From: Nitrincola alkalilacustris
GTDB lineage: Bacteria; Pseudomonadota; Gammaproteobacteria; Pseudomonadales; Balneatricaceae
NCBI RefSeq assembly: GCF_008973755.1
Contig: NZ_WBOM01000004.1
Location: 186,001 to 250,000, forward strand
Length of the DNA stretch: 64,000 bases
Direction: 5' to 3'
The notes under the pieces are model-generated. The model had not been told where the DNA came from and made no database searches. It saw nothing but the letters and a program-made list of their open reading frames with translations. Positions 18,306 through 27,266 of the stretch are shown in pieces. The translations under genes and the position numbers were made by a program. Position 1 is the stretch's first letter, and each line of letters opens with the position of its first letter.

Positions 18306-19480
18306 TGCTGGTTGATTTTTTCACCACCCTGCGCCGTGGCCAGTTACCGGTGTCGCTGCGCGAATTGTTGGATCTAATCAATGCGCTGCAGGCCGGCGTT
18401 GCTGATATGGATATGGACGATTTCTATCTGCTTGCCCGTACCTGCCTGGTCAAGGATGAGAAATACTATGATCGCTTCGATCGTACTTTTGCAGCCTATT
18501 TCAACAATCTGCAGCTACAGGGTGATATCACCGATGCACTGATCCCCCAGCACTGGCTGGACAGCGATTTCATCAAACAGTTGAGTCAGGAGGAGCGGGA
18601 TCAGATTGAAGCGCTCGGTGGTCTCGACAAGCTGCTGGAAACCCTGCGTGAACGCCTGGAAGAGCAGAAGGAACGCCACTCAGGTGGCAGCAAGTGGATT
18701 GGGACCGGCGGTACATCACCCTTTGGCCACAGCGGATTCAACCCTGAAGGGATACGCATCGGTGGTCAGAGCAAACATAAGCGTGCCGTGAAGGTGTGGG
18801 AGAAGCGCGAGTTCCGCAACCTCGACGACAGCCTGCAGCTGGGTACCCGCAACATCAAGGTAGCCCTGCGCAAACTGCGCAAATTCGCCCGCACCGGGGC
18901 CGCCGACCAGTTGGATCTGGATGACACCATCCGCTCCACAGCTCATAACGCCGGGCTGCTGGATCTGAAAATGGTGCCGGAGCGCCACAATGCCGCCAAG
19001 GTGATTCTGCTGTTTGATGTCGGTGGCTCGATGGACCCCTTCATCCGCACCTGCGAAGAGCTGTTCTCAGCTGCACGCAGTGAGTTCAAGCACCTGGAGT
19101 ACTTCTACTTTCATAACTGCGTGTATGAAAAAGTCTGGCGCGACAATCAGCGTCGCTTCAGTGAAGGGATTCCCACTCTGGACCTGCTGCACACCTATGG
19201 CCGTGATTATCGCGTGATCTTTGTCGGCGATGCAGCCATGTCACCCTATGAGCTGAGTATGGCTGGTGGCAGTGTCGAGCATATGAATGATGAACCGGGC
19301 CAGATCTGGCTGCAGCGTATTCTGGATACCTGGGAGAAAACCGTGTGGCTAAACCCTGCACAACCCCACTACTGGCAGTATACACAGAGCACCCAGATGA
19401 TTCGTCAGCAGTTGAACGGGCATATGTACCCCCTGACGGTAGCAGGAATAGAGGCAGCAACTCGCCACCTGTCACGCTGA
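18305..19480 (+). CDS. VWA-domain (CoxE-like) protein
   Basis: This 391-residue protein is the partner of the MoxR ATPase upstream (start overlaps its stop). N-terminal residues 1-120 are helical, beginning MLVDFFTTLRRGQLPVSLRE. A basic linker with GGSKWIGTGGTSPFGHSG follows. The C-terminal von Willebrand A-like domain has the metal-site motif LLFDVGGSMDPFIRT (about 236-250), with Gly in the place of the first Ser of DxSxS as in other CoxE proteins, and FVGDAAMSPYEL. Known MoxR/CoxE pairs mature metalloenzymes such as CO dehydrogenase, but no such enzyme lies here and the client is unknown. Confidence 0.88.
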   Translation: MLVDFFTTLRRGQLPVSLRELLDLINALQAGVADMDMDDFYLLARTCLVKDEKYYDRFDRTFAAYFNNLQLQGDITDALIPQHWLDSDFIKQLSQEERDQIEALGGLDKLLETLRERLEEQKERHSGGSKWIGTGGTSPFGHSGFNPEGIRIGGQSKHKRAVKVWEKREFRNLDDSLQLGTRNIKVALRKLRKFARTGAADQLDLDDTIRSTAHNAGLLDLKMVPERHNAAKVILLFDVGGSMDPFIRTCEELFSAARSEFKHLEYFYFHNCVYEKVWRDNQRRFSEGIPTLDLLHTYGRDYRVIFVGDAAMSPYELSMAGGSVEHMNDEPGQIWLQRILDTWEKTVWLNPAQPHYWQYTQSTQMIRQQLNGHMYPLTVAGIEAATRHLSR

Positions 19481-19516
19481 AACTGACAGGTAGCAAGTTG
19501 CCGACAGAAAGGCGCT

Positions 19517-19972
19517 TCAGCGACCGCTGCGCAGCATATCGATATGCAGAATCCCATCCTCATCATAGGGTTCGGATACCGGTCGATAACCAAAGCCGGT
19601 ATAGAACTCGCTCAGATGATGCTGTGCCGAGATGCGATTATCCGCACCGGGATAGATCTCATCCAGTTGCTGCAGCGCCTGCTGCATCAACTGTCGACCC
19701 AACCCCAACCCACGCCCCGCTTGTGCGGTGATCACACGCCCGATGGAAGGCTCGGTATGCTTAATGCCGGGCTGTACCACGCGCAGGTAGGCCAATAACT
19801 GTCCATCATCACGTCTCCAGCCGCACAGATGCCAGGATGACTGATCCAGATGATCGATATCACCATAGACGCAGTTCTGCTCAATAATGAACACATCCTG
19901 CCTGAGCTTCAGAATCGCATACAGCTGATCACGACTCAGCGCCTCATAGCTTAACCATTGCCAATCGATCAA
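19517..19972 (-). CDS. ElaA-type GNAT N-acetyltransferase
   Basis: A 151-residue acetyltransferase of the ElaA family. I choose the TTG at 19972 because AGGAGAG lies five bases upstream and the product begins (M)IDWQWLSYEALSRDQLYAIL, matching ElaA length and N terminus. Longer in-frame starts would add an unlikely 21 residues. Family features are LRQDVFIIEQNCVYGDIDHLD, the acetyl-CoA loop RVITAQAGRGLGLGRQLMQQ and the tail HHLSEFYTGFGYRPVSEPYD. The substrate of ElaA is not known. It lies 75 bases beyond the end of uraA on the same strand. Confidence 0.88.
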   Translation of the reverse strand: MIDWQWLSYEALSRDQLYAILKLRQDVFIIEQNCVYGDIDHLDQSSWHLCGWRRDDGQLLAYLRVVQPGIKHTEPSIGRVITAQAGRGLGLGRQLMQQALQQLDEIYPGADNRISAQHHLSEFYTGFGYRPVSEPYDEDGILHIDMLRSGR

Positions 19973-20047
19973 CAGAACTCTCCTGAACAACCATCTCTGA
20001 ACATCTAACATTGTTTCATGGTGTAACCGGATCAACAGGCCGCCAAC

Positions 20048-21352
20048 TCAATCCCGACCATGCTGTACCAGATCATCAACCACTTCCTGCTCCACATGCA
20101 GGTCATCCGCATCCTGACTGGGCATCGGCAGAATCAGGTTCAGAATGATGGCTACGATACCGCACAGGCTCACACCCTGCAGACTCAGCGCACCATCGCC
20201 AATCGCCATGCCGCCGATACCGAACACCAGTACTGTTGCCACGATGACGAGGTTACGCTGCTGTGCCATATCGACCTTCGCCTTGATCATCGTATTCATG
20301 CCGACCGCAGCAATCGAGCCGAACAGCAGAATCAGAATCCCGCCCATGACGGGCGCCGGAATCGTCTGCAGCAGTATGCCGAACTTCGCGACAAAGGCCA
20401 GGAAGATGGCAAAACCCGCCGCCCAGACCATCACCACAGGATTAAACGAGCGCGTCAGCATCACCGCACCGGTCACTTCTGAATAGGTCGTATTGGGTGG
20501 GCCACCGAACATGGCCGCCATGGATGTCGCGATACCATCACCAAACAGCGTGCGATGCAGGCCCGGTTTTTTCACATAGTCCTTGCCGGTGACATTACTG
20601 ATCGCCAGCACATCACCGACATGCTCAATCGCCGGCGCTATCGCCACCGGTATCATGAATAGAATCGCCTGCCAGTGAAACTCAGGCATGACGAAGGCCG
20701 GGACAGCCAACAAAGGCGCATCATGCACTATCTGAAAATCAACCATTCCCATGAAAAATGCCACGGCATAACCGGCCAGCGCGCCACACATGATCGGCAG
20801 CAAACGAAACAGTCCACGCGCAAATACCGCCACCAGCAGCGTAGTAACCAAAGCGACCATCGAGACGATCATTGCATCCTGATAGGGAAACAACTCGATC
20901 GCACCATCACCGGTTTTGCCCATCGCCATATGCACGGCAATCGGCGCCAGCCCAAGTCCAATCACCATGATCACCGGGCCTGTGACAACCGGCGGTAGAA
21001 TGCGATGAATAAAGCCGGGGCCACGCAGTTTCACTGCGATACCCAGCATCATGTAGACAACACCGGCACACAAAAGAGCCCCCATCGTAGCCGGTACGCC
21101 CCAGGTCTGAACCGAGAAGATGATCGGCGCGATAAACACGAAAGAGGATGCCAGAAAGATCGGCATGGTCAGCCCGGTGACGAAGTGGAACATCAGCGTA
21201 CCGACACCGGCCGTAAAGAGCGCCACACTCGGATCAAGCCCGGTCAACAGTGGCATCAGCACCAGTGCACCAAAGGCAACAAACAGCATTTGCGAGCCTG
21301 CCAGCGCCGTGCGCCAGTTCATCGGCCCGGAAGAGATAGTCCGACCACTCAT
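20048..21352 (-). CDS. uraA: Uracil permease (NCS2 family)
   Basis: A 434-residue inner-membrane nucleobase:H+ symporter with about 14 hydrophobic segments. Family marks include QMLFVAFGALVLMPLLTGLD at the N terminus, PPVVTGPVIMVIGLGLAPIA, AIAPAIEHVGDVLAISNVTG (transmembrane region with the substrate-binding Glu) and GGPPNTTYSEVTGAVMLTRS. It lies 46 bases downstream of upp on the same strand. The pair imports uracil and converts it to UMP, and this linkage favours uracil over xanthine or urate as substrate. Confidence 0.93.
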   Translation of the reverse strand: MSGRTISSGPMNWRTALAGSQMLFVAFGALVLMPLLTGLDPSVALFTAGVGTLMFHFVTGLTMPIFLASSFVFIAPIIFSVQTWGVPATMGALLCAGVVYMMLGIAVKLRGPGFIHRILPPVVTGPVIMVIGLGLAPIAVHMAMGKTGDGAIELFPYQDAMIVSMVALVTTLLVAVFARGLFRLLPIMCGALAGYAVAFFMGMVDFQIVHDAPLLAVPAFVMPEFHWQAILFMIPVAIAPAIEHVGDVLAISNVTGKDYVKKPGLHRTLFGDGIATSMAAMFGGPPNTTYSEVTGAVMLTRSFNPVVMVWAAGFAIFLAFVAKFGILLQTIPAPVMGGILILLFGSIAAVGMNTMIKAKVDMAQQRNLVIVATVLVFGIGGMAIGDGALSLQGVSLCGIVAIILNLILPMPSQDADDLHVEQEVVDDLVQHGRD

Positions 21353-21398
21353 GGATTTATCCTTTTATTGTAGTTATTAAATACAGCATTTATGGCTT

Positions 21399-22025
21399 TT
21401 ATTTTGTTCCGAAAATTTTGTCGCCGGCATCACCCAGTCCCGGGATGATGTAACCCTGCTCATTCAGATGAGAGTCTATCGATGCGGTAAAGATATCCAC
21501 ATCAGGATGTGCAGCCTGAACCTTGGCGATCCCCTCCGGCGCCGCCACCAGCACCAGCGCACGGATACTGCTGCAGCCCGCTTTTTTCAGCATATCGATC
21601 GCCGCAATCATCGAGCCACCGGTTGCCAGCATCGGATCAACTATCAGCGCCATACGTGAATCGATATCACTGGCCAGCTTCTCGAAATAGGGAACTGGCT
21701 CCAGCGTTTCTTCATCACGATACACCCCGATTACCGAAATTTTGGCGCTCGGTACCAGCTCCAGCACACCATCAAGCATTCCCAGCCCGGCACGCAGAAT
21801 CGGCACCACCGTGATCTTCTTGCCCTTGATCTGCTGCGCCTTGATCGGGCCGCACCAGCCCTCCACCTCATAGTCTTCAAGTTCGAAATCCTTGGTCGCC
21901 TCGTAGGTCAGCAGGCATCCCACTTCCGCAGCAAGCTGGCGAAAACCGCGGGTACTCTTGTGGACAGAACGCATCAATCCCAGCTTGTGTTGAACCAGTG
22001 GGTGGCGGATCTCATGAACACTCAT
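21399..22025 (-). CDS. upp: Uracil phosphoribosyltransferase
   Basis: Upp converts uracil and PRPP to UMP. The start at 22025 (GGAGAG six bases upstream) gives 208 residues, the usual length, beginning [20 protein letters not shown]. The frame is open much further upstream (to 22361), but that extension has no homology features and covers the divergent promoter and hpt start. Motifs: [20 protein letters not shown], the PRPP loop [20 protein letters not shown] at about 127-146, and the C-terminal uracil-binding [16 protein letters not shown]. It is the first gene of upp-uraA, divergent from hpt. Confidence 0.96.
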   Translation of the reverse strand: MSVHEIRHPLVQHKLGLMRSVHKSTRGFRQLAAEVGCLLTYEATKDFELEDYEVEGWCGPIKAQQIKGKKITVVPILRAGLGMLDGVLELVPSAKISVIGVYRDEETLEPVPYFEKLASDIDSRMALIVDPMLATGGSMIAAIDMLKKAGCSSIRALVLVAAPEGIAKVQAAHPDVDIFTASIDSHLNEQGYIIPGLGDAGDKIFGTK

Positions 22026-22209
22026 CAAAAACTCTCCGGTGACTTTCAGGGCTTTTTTACCTAACCTGATACTATAGTCGTGAAACGAAAATTTCTGAAG
22101 AAAACTGAGCCACAAAACTCTGTATATTTGCCCTTTCAAGCAAAGATGGTTATCGTTTGCTCCTTTTTTACACAAGACCTCGCATGAGGTCGGATCAGAG
22201 ACAGGTTTA

Positions 22210-22770
22210 ATGAGCCAGACAGAATTTGATGTGATGCAGCAAGTGTATGATGAGGCGGATCTACTGCACAGCCAGGCAGAAGTTGATGCCGCCATGGATC
22301 GCATGGCCAGTGATATCACTGCCGCACTGGGCCAACTCAACCCTGTTCTGTTTGCGGTCATGAATGGTGGGCTGGTGATTGGCGGACAACTGCTGACCCG
22401 CCTGCACTTTCCGCTGCAGGTCAGCTATCTGCATGCCACCCGCTACCGCAATACCACCTCCGGCTGCAGCCTGGAGTGGAAGGTCCCGCCAATGGTTGAG
22501 TTCAAGGGCCGTCCGGTACTGATCCTGGATGACATCCTGGATGAAGGCCACACCCTGGCTGAGATTGTCGAGTATTGTGAGCGCGAAGGTGCCGCCAGCG
22601 TTCAGACAGCCGTGCTGGTCAACAAGTTGCATGACCGCAAGGCGCGCCCCGGCATGAAAGCCGACTACACAGGCATGGATATTGAAGACCGATATGTGTT
22701 CGGATTCGGCATGGATTACAAGGGATACTGGCGCAACGCACCGGGTATTTTTGCCGTCAAAGGGCTCTGA
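22210..22770 (+). CDS. hpt: Hypoxanthine-guanine phosphoribosyltransferase
   Basis: A 186-residue type I phosphoribosyltransferase for purine salvage. Substrate-binding parts are [20 protein letters not shown], the PRPP motif [19 protein letters not shown] at about 99-117, and the C-terminal [20 protein letters not shown], where the aromatic and Asp residues stack on the base. This form, often annotated as hypoxanthine-guanine phosphoribosyltransferase, is common in gammaproteobacteria related to Pseudomonas. It is transcribed away from upp; the shared 184-base region contains an AGCAAA-N11-TTTGCT inverted repeat at 22139-22161. Confidence 0.9.
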   Translation: MSQTEFDVMQQVYDEADLLHSQAEVDAAMDRMASDITAALGQLNPVLFAVMNGGLVIGGQLLTRLHFPLQVSYLHATRYRNTTSGCSLEWKVPPMVEFKGRPVLILDDILDEGHTLAEIVEYCEREGAASVQTAVLVNKLHDRKARPGMKADYTGMDIEDRYVFGFGMDYKGYWRNAPGIFAVKGL

Positions 22771-22780
22771 TGCAGAGCCC
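22762..22780. terminator. Hairpin across the hpt stop codon
   Basis: GGGCTCT-GATGC-AGAGCCC is a perfect 7-5-7 inverted repeat that includes the hpt TGA in its loop. It stands between the convergent hpt and ParA-like genes. It is followed by TGTATACTTCT rather than a clean T run. Confidence 0.45.
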
Positions 22781-22794
22781 TGTATACTTCTGAC

Positions 22795-23562
22795 TCAGCC
22801 CTGGAGTTCATGATACAGCGCCACAAACTCCTGAGTCAGCTTATGATTCGGCGCCAGCCAGATCAATGGCACGGCAGCCGTATGCGACTCCTTCATCTTG
22901 ACTGACGAAGAGATCCGTGACTTCAATACCGGCAACTCTTCAGCCTCCAGTTCATTGACAATACGCAACGGCAGAGATGCACGTGGCTGAAACTGATTTA
23001 CCACTATCCCCTCCACTTCAAGCCGATCATTGTGGTCTGCGCGTGTTTCGTGAACATTATTCAGCAGACTGTAGAGTGCCTGGCGTGCAAAATCGTCACA
23101 GTCAAACGGTATCAGACAGCGATCTGCCCCAGCCAGAGCAGACAGCGAGAAGAAATTGAACGCTGGTGGCGTATCGATATAAATGGCATCAAACTGCTGT
23201 CTGAGTTCAGTCAGCGCATCACGCAGCTTGTAGATTTTGTGCTTGCTTTCAAGTTTGGACTGCAGATCGCCAAGATCAGGGTTGGACGGTATCAGAAACA
23301 GATTCTCGAAGGGGGTCGCATGAACGAAGCTGTCTGCAGCTGCAGGCTTGAGCTGAAACGTCAGCGCCTGCTCAAAAAAGCCACGCACATCACTATCAGG
23401 CGTATTGGATTCGTCTCCGAGCAGATAGTGTGTCGAGTTGCACTGAGGATCAAGATCCACCACCAGGGTTCGCTGCCCCTGCTGGGCACTGATGGCTGCG
23501 AGATTGACGGCGATGCTCGATTTCCCGACACCCCCTTTCTGATTGAACACCACGCGAATCAT
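22795..23562 (-). CDS. ParA-family ATPase
   Basis: A 255-residue ParA/MinD-type ATPase. The start at 23562 (GGAG upstream) gives MIRVVFNQKGGVGKSSIAVN, with the deviant Walker A loop KGGVGKSS at about 9-16. TLVVDLDPQCNSTHYLL (A') and YIDTPPAFNFFSLSALAGAD (Walker B region) follow. The length is that of a chromosomal or accessory ParA without an N-terminal DNA-binding domain. No parB or parS-like repeats are seen nearby and it stands alone, so it is an orphan ParA. Roles in positioning a cellular cargo are known for such orphans; none can be assigned here. Confidence 0.87.
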   Translation of the reverse strand: MIRVVFNQKGGVGKSSIAVNLAAISAQQGQRTLVVDLDPQCNSTHYLLGDESNTPDSDVRGFFEQALTFQLKPAAADSFVHATPFENLFLIPSNPDLGDLQSKLESKHKIYKLRDALTELRQQFDAIYIDTPPAFNFFSLSALAGADRCLIPFDCDDFARQALYSLLNNVHETRADHNDRLEVEGIVVNQFQPRASLPLRIVNELEAEELPVLKSRISSSVKMKESHTAAVPLIWLAPNHKLTQEFVALYHELQG

Positions 23563-23831
23563 AACAGGTCTCCATTGTCCGGCACGACTGACTGAACGTC
23601 TTTGCACGCGGCAGAATATGCGGCATTATGCTGCATTGCACTATGGGTAGCACTATGGCGAATTTACCTGCGTCGGTCAACGTCTGCAAAACATGACCAA
23701 GACAAGGCCAACCCCAGCGCTCTACAGTAAAAATGCGTTAACTTCGCCAAACTGGCAGCTAAACACACAAAATTTCTTTCATCAAATAGACAGTTAGTCT
23801 AATTTCAGGCAAACTTGCTAGACTTTCAAAC

Positions 23832-24308
23832 ATGGCTCTGAAACCACTGACAATGGCTAGAATTCTGCTTCTGAATGGTCCCAATCTCAATCTCCTCGGC
23901 ACGCGCGAGCCTGCCGTCTATGGTGCTACCACCCTGCACGAGATAGAGCAGGACCTGATACAGCAGGCCCATCAGACGGGTCATGAGCTGGTATGTTTTC
24001 AGAGTAACGCGGAGCATGAACTGATACAGCGCATCCATCAGTGCGGCGCAGATAACATCAGTTTCGTGATCATCAATCCCGCCGCCTTCACCCATACCAG
24101 CGTCGCGATCCGGGATGCCCTTGCAGGTGTTGCAGTGCCGTTTATTGAAGTACATCTCTCCAACGTTCATGCACGTGAGCCTTTTCGTCATCATTCCTAC
24201 CTGTCTGATATTGCCGTAGGTGTAATTTTCGGACTGGGAGCACAGGGATACGATCTGGCACTGCAGGCGGCGATTCATCGCCTGCCATCCGGCATGAGCG
24301 CTGACTAA
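23832..24308 (+). CDS. aroQ: 3-dehydroquinate dehydratase, type II
   Basis: AroQ dehydrates 3-dehydroquinate to 3-dehydroshikimate in the shikimate pathway. The core starts [20 protein letters not shown] with the catalytic Tyr in AVYG. It continues with [34 protein letters not shown] and the active-site His in [14 protein letters not shown], ending [19 protein letters not shown]. Two ATGs compete: 23832 (158 residues) and 23853 (151 residues, closer to the usual N terminus). Neither has a strong ribosome-binding site. It lies just before accB-accC, the usual gammaproteobacterial order. Confidence 0.95.
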   Translation: MALKPLTMARILLLNGPNLNLLGTREPAVYGATTLHEIEQDLIQQAHQTGHELVCFQSNAEHELIQRIHQCGADNISFVIINPAAFTHTSVAIRDALAGVAVPFIEVHLSNVHAREPFRHHSYLSDIAVGVIFGLGAQGYDLALQAAIHRLPSGMSAD

Positions 24309-24346
24309 CACCTTTCAAGAACATTAGACACAGAGAAGCTGACAGC

Positions 24347-24808
24347 ATGGATATTCGCAAAGTAAAGAAACTGATCGAACTGCTTGAAGAGTCCAACATC
24401 AACGAAATAGAGATCAAGGAAGGCGAGGAATCAGTTCGAATCAGTCGTGGTGCACAGAGCACAGCGCCCGTCTATCACGCGCAGACCTACGCGGCACCTC
24501 AGCCAATGGCAGCGCCGGCCCCTGCTGCGGCTCCGGCACCCGCTTCAGCAGAGCCAGCAGAAACCAAACAGAATGGACATGTGGTTCGCTCACCGATGGT
24601 AGGCACCTTCTACAGCGCACCATCGCCAAGCTCTCCTGCATTCACGGCAGTGGGCAAATCGGTCAAGATAGGGGATGTGATCTGCATCATCGAAGCGATG
24701 AAGATGATGAACCAGATCGAGGCAGACAAAGCCGGCGTGGTTGAAGCCATTCTGGCTGAAGATGGTCAGCCGGTGGAGTTCGATCAGCCACTGTTCACCA
24801 TCGTCTGA
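24347..24808 (+). CDS. accB: Acetyl-CoA carboxylase biotin carboxyl carrier protein
   Basis: AccB carries the biotin that shuttles carboxyl groups to acetyl-CoA in malonyl-CoA synthesis. The 153-residue protein has an N-terminal helical part [20 protein letters not shown], an Ala/Pro-rich linker at about 47-75 ([18 protein letters not shown]), and a C-terminal biotinyl domain. The biotin-accepting Lys is in [12 protein letters not shown] (about 113-124). The domain thumb region is present as [15 protein letters not shown]. It is followed by accC after 37 bases, forming the usual operon. Confidence 0.97.
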   Translation: MDIRKVKKLIELLEESNINEIEIKEGEESVRISRGAQSTAPVYHAQTYAAPQPMAAPAPAAAPAPASAEPAETKQNGHVVRSPMVGTFYSAPSPSSPAFTAVGKSVKIGDVICIIEAMKMMNQIEADKAGVVEAILAEDGQPVEFDQPLFTIV

Positions 24809-24845
24809 CTCCCTACTCACTGAAGAAAGCAAGGATCTTTTCAAC

Positions 24846-26186
24846 ATGCTGGATAAAGTTCTGATTGCGAATCGCGGTGAGATAGCACTGCGTATTCTGA
24901 GGGCATGTAAAGAGTTGGGCATCAAAACCGTTGCCGTGCACTCTGTCGCCGACCGTGATCTGATGCATGTACGCCTCTCGGACGAAGCGGTCTGTATCGG
25001 ACCTGCCCCCTCCTCCAAAAGCTACCTCAACATTCCTGCGTTGATCAGCGCGGCAGAGGTCACTGACTCAGTGGGTATTCATCCCGGATATGGATTCCTC
25101 GCTGAAAGCGCCACTTTTGCAGAGCAGGTCGAGCGTTCCGGCTTTACCTTTATCGGCCCGAGTGCAGATGTCATACGCCTGATGGGCGACAAGGTATCAG
25201 CCATAGCCGCAATGAAGAAAGCGGGTGTACCGACAGTTCCCGGCTCGGACGGCCCACTGCCGGAAGATACCGGCGAGCTCTTCGCCATTGCCAACCGCAT
25301 CGGCTATCCGGTGATCATCAAGGCAGCTGCCGGTGGTGGTGGCCGCGGCATGCGCGTAGTGCACTCTGAGGCGCACCTGTTGAATGCGATTCAGGTGACC
25401 CGCTCGGAAGCCGGCGCGGCCTTCGGCGACGATACGCTCTATATGGAAAAGTTCCTGGAGCGCCCTCGTCATGTCGAGATTCAGGTGCTGGCAGATGGCC
25501 AGGGCAATGCGATCCACCTCTATGACCGCGACTGCTCCATGCAGCGCCGCCATCAGAAAGTGGTTGAAGAAGCCCCAGCGCCAATGATCGATGAAGAAGC
25601 TCGGCAGAAAGTGTTCAAGTCCTGCGTCGATGCCTGTATCCATATCGGCTACCGTGGTGCCGGCACCTTCGAATTCCTCTATGAAGACGGCAACTTCTAC
25701 TTCATCGAGATGAACACCCGTGTTCAGGTGGAGCACCCGGTCACTGAAGCGATCACTGGCGTGGATATCGTCAAGGAGCAGTTGCGCATCGCATCAGGTA
25801 TGCCCTTGTCTTACAAGCAGGAAGACATCAAGGTTCGCGGCCATGCATTCGAATGCCGAATCAATGCCGAAGACCCGAAAACCTTCATGCCCTGCCCCGG
25901 CAAGGTCACACACTTCCATGCCCCTGGTGGCAATGGCGTACGTGTAGACTCCCATCTGTATGATGGCTACACCGTGCCACCTCACTATGATTCACTGATC
26001 GCCAAACTGATCACTCATGGTGAAGACAGGGCCACAGCCCTGGCGCGCATGAAAAATGCATTGGAAGAGGTACTGATTGACGGCATTCGTACCAATATTC
26101 CATTGCATGCAGAGATAGTGCGTGACAGTAACTTCCGTAATGGTGGCGTGAATATCCACTATCTGGAGAAAAAACTCGGACTCTGA
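24846..26186 (+). CDS. accC: Acetyl-CoA carboxylase, biotin carboxylase subunit
   Basis: AccC carboxylates the biotin on AccB with ATP and bicarbonate. The ATG at 24846 gives 446 residues starting [20 protein letters not shown]. The frame is open 35 codons further upstream over the accB end, which is not used. ATP-grasp features: the glycine loop [16 protein letters not shown] (about 157-172), [20 protein letters not shown], and the metal-binding [20 protein letters not shown] with EHPVTE. Length is normal. An intrinsic terminator follows at 26257-26308. Confidence 0.97.
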   Translation: MLDKVLIANRGEIALRILRACKELGIKTVAVHSVADRDLMHVRLSDEAVCIGPAPSSKSYLNIPALISAAEVTDSVGIHPGYGFLAESATFAEQVERSGFTFIGPSADVIRLMGDKVSAIAAMKKAGVPTVPGSDGPLPEDTGELFAIANRIGYPVIIKAAAGGGGRGMRVVHSEAHLLNAIQVTRSEAGAAFGDDTLYMEKFLERPRHVEIQVLADGQGNAIHLYDRDCSMQRRHQKVVEEAPAPMIDEEARQKVFKSCVDACIHIGYRGAGTFEFLYEDGNFYFIEMNTRVQVEHPVTEAITGVDIVKEQLRIASGMPLSYKQEDIKVRGHAFECRINAEDPKTFMPCPGKVTHFHAPGGNGVRVDSHLYDGYTVPPHYDSLIAKLITHGEDRATALARMKNALEEVLIDGIRTNIPLHAEIVRDSNFRNGGVNIHYLEKKLGL

Positions 26187-26256
26187 AGCCACTCTTCAGG
26201 CTACTGAGCAATCTGTCAAAGCCAGGCATTCATACTGGATGCAGCGTGACCTTGAC

Positions 26257-26308
26257 AGCCCGAAACCGTTTCCAGTCAGAGAAAGTCCGATTTTTCGGGC
26301 TTTTTTTG
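26257..26308 (+). terminator. Rho-independent terminator of accBC
   Basis: AGCCCGAAA at 26257-26265 pairs with TTTCGGGCT at 26293-26301. The 27-base spacer between the arms is long. Seven T residues follow from 26301. This separates aroQ-accBC from prmA. Confidence 0.75.
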
Positions 26309-26365
26309 TTTTCAGATCAGAGACTTTGGGCAATACTTGTATTGATCCCATGAAAGGAGGCTGGA

Positions 26366-27262
26366 ATGCCCTGGTTACAAATCAAAGTGACGACAGACCC
26401 CGAGCAGGCCGAACGCTATGAAGATATGCTGCTGGCGGCTGGCTGTGCCGTCGTGACTTTTCAGGACGGCGAAGATGAGCCTATCTTTGAGCCCGATCTG
26501 GGTACGACCCCCTTGTGGAGTCAGACAGTGGTGACAGGACTGTTTGCGGCCGAGCATGACCTGACCGAAACCCTGGAGTTGCTGCATCAGGCACAGGATC
26601 TGGCTTTTCCCAATGACAGCCATAAGCCGGTGTTCAAGACAGAAATTCTGGAAGACAAAGACTGGGAGCGCGAATGGATGGAGAATTACCATCCGATGCA
26701 GTTTGGCAAACGCCTGTGGGTTTGCCCGAGCTGGCGCGAAGCTCCGCACCCCGAAGCTGTCAATCTGATGCTGGACCCCGGGCTTGCCTTTGGTACAGGC
26801 ACTCACCCAACCACAGCGCTATGCCTTGAGTGGCTGGACAGCCAGCCCCTGGATGACTGTCTGGTGATTGATTATGGCTGCGGTTCAGGCATTCTCGGCA
26901 TTGCATCCCTGTTACTGGGTGCCCGCAAGGTGATGGCGGTCGATATCGACCCCCAGGCACTGCTCGCCACACGAGATAATCTGCTGCGTAATCAGCTCGA
27001 GGATGATCGCCTGAATACCTATCTGCCGGGCGAGATCCCCGCCATCGAAGCCGATGTACTGGTCGCCAACATTCTGGCTGGACCTTTGGTGCAACTGGCA
27101 CCAACCCTGAGCAGTCTGGTCAAACCAGGCGGACGCCTGTTGCTGTCAGGACTGCTGCCGCCACAGGCAGAAGAGATCACTCTGGCCTATCACGGCTGTT
27201 TTGAGATGGCCCCACCGGTTGAACACGACGGCTGGATACGTCTGACTGGAATCAGGCGCTGA
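26366..27262 (+). CDS. prmA: Ribosomal protein L11 methyltransferase
   Basis: PrmA trimethylates amino groups of ribosomal protein L11 with S-adenosylmethionine. The 298-residue protein has the N-terminal substrate-binding part [20 protein letters not shown], the linker [20 protein letters not shown], and the methyltransferase core: [20 protein letters not shown], motif [21 protein letters not shown] (about 168-187) and motif [20 protein letters not shown] strong AAAGGAGG five bases before the ATG fixes the start. The zinc-ribbon gene follows after four bases. Confidence 0.96.
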   Translation: MPWLQIKVTTDPEQAERYEDMLLAAGCAVVTFQDGEDEPIFEPDLGTTPLWSQTVVTGLFAAEHDLTETLELLHQAQDLAFPNDSHKPVFKTEILEDKDWEREWMENYHPMQFGKRLWVCPSWREAPHPEAVNLMLDPGLAFGTGTHPTTALCLEWLDSQPLDDCLVIDYGCGSGILGIASLLLGARKVMAVDIDPQALLATRDNLLRNQLEDDRLNTYLPGEIPAIEADVLVANILAGPLVQLAPTLSSLVKPGGRLLLSGLLPPQAEEITLAYHGCFEMAPPVEHDGWIRLTGIRR

Positions 27263-27266
27263 TCCG

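Noticed and set aside
22026-22361. N-terminal extension of upp to 22361
   Set aside because: The extension lacks family similarity, overlaps hpt and the divergent promoter, and the ATG at 22025 has a good ribosome-binding site and gives the standard 208 residues.
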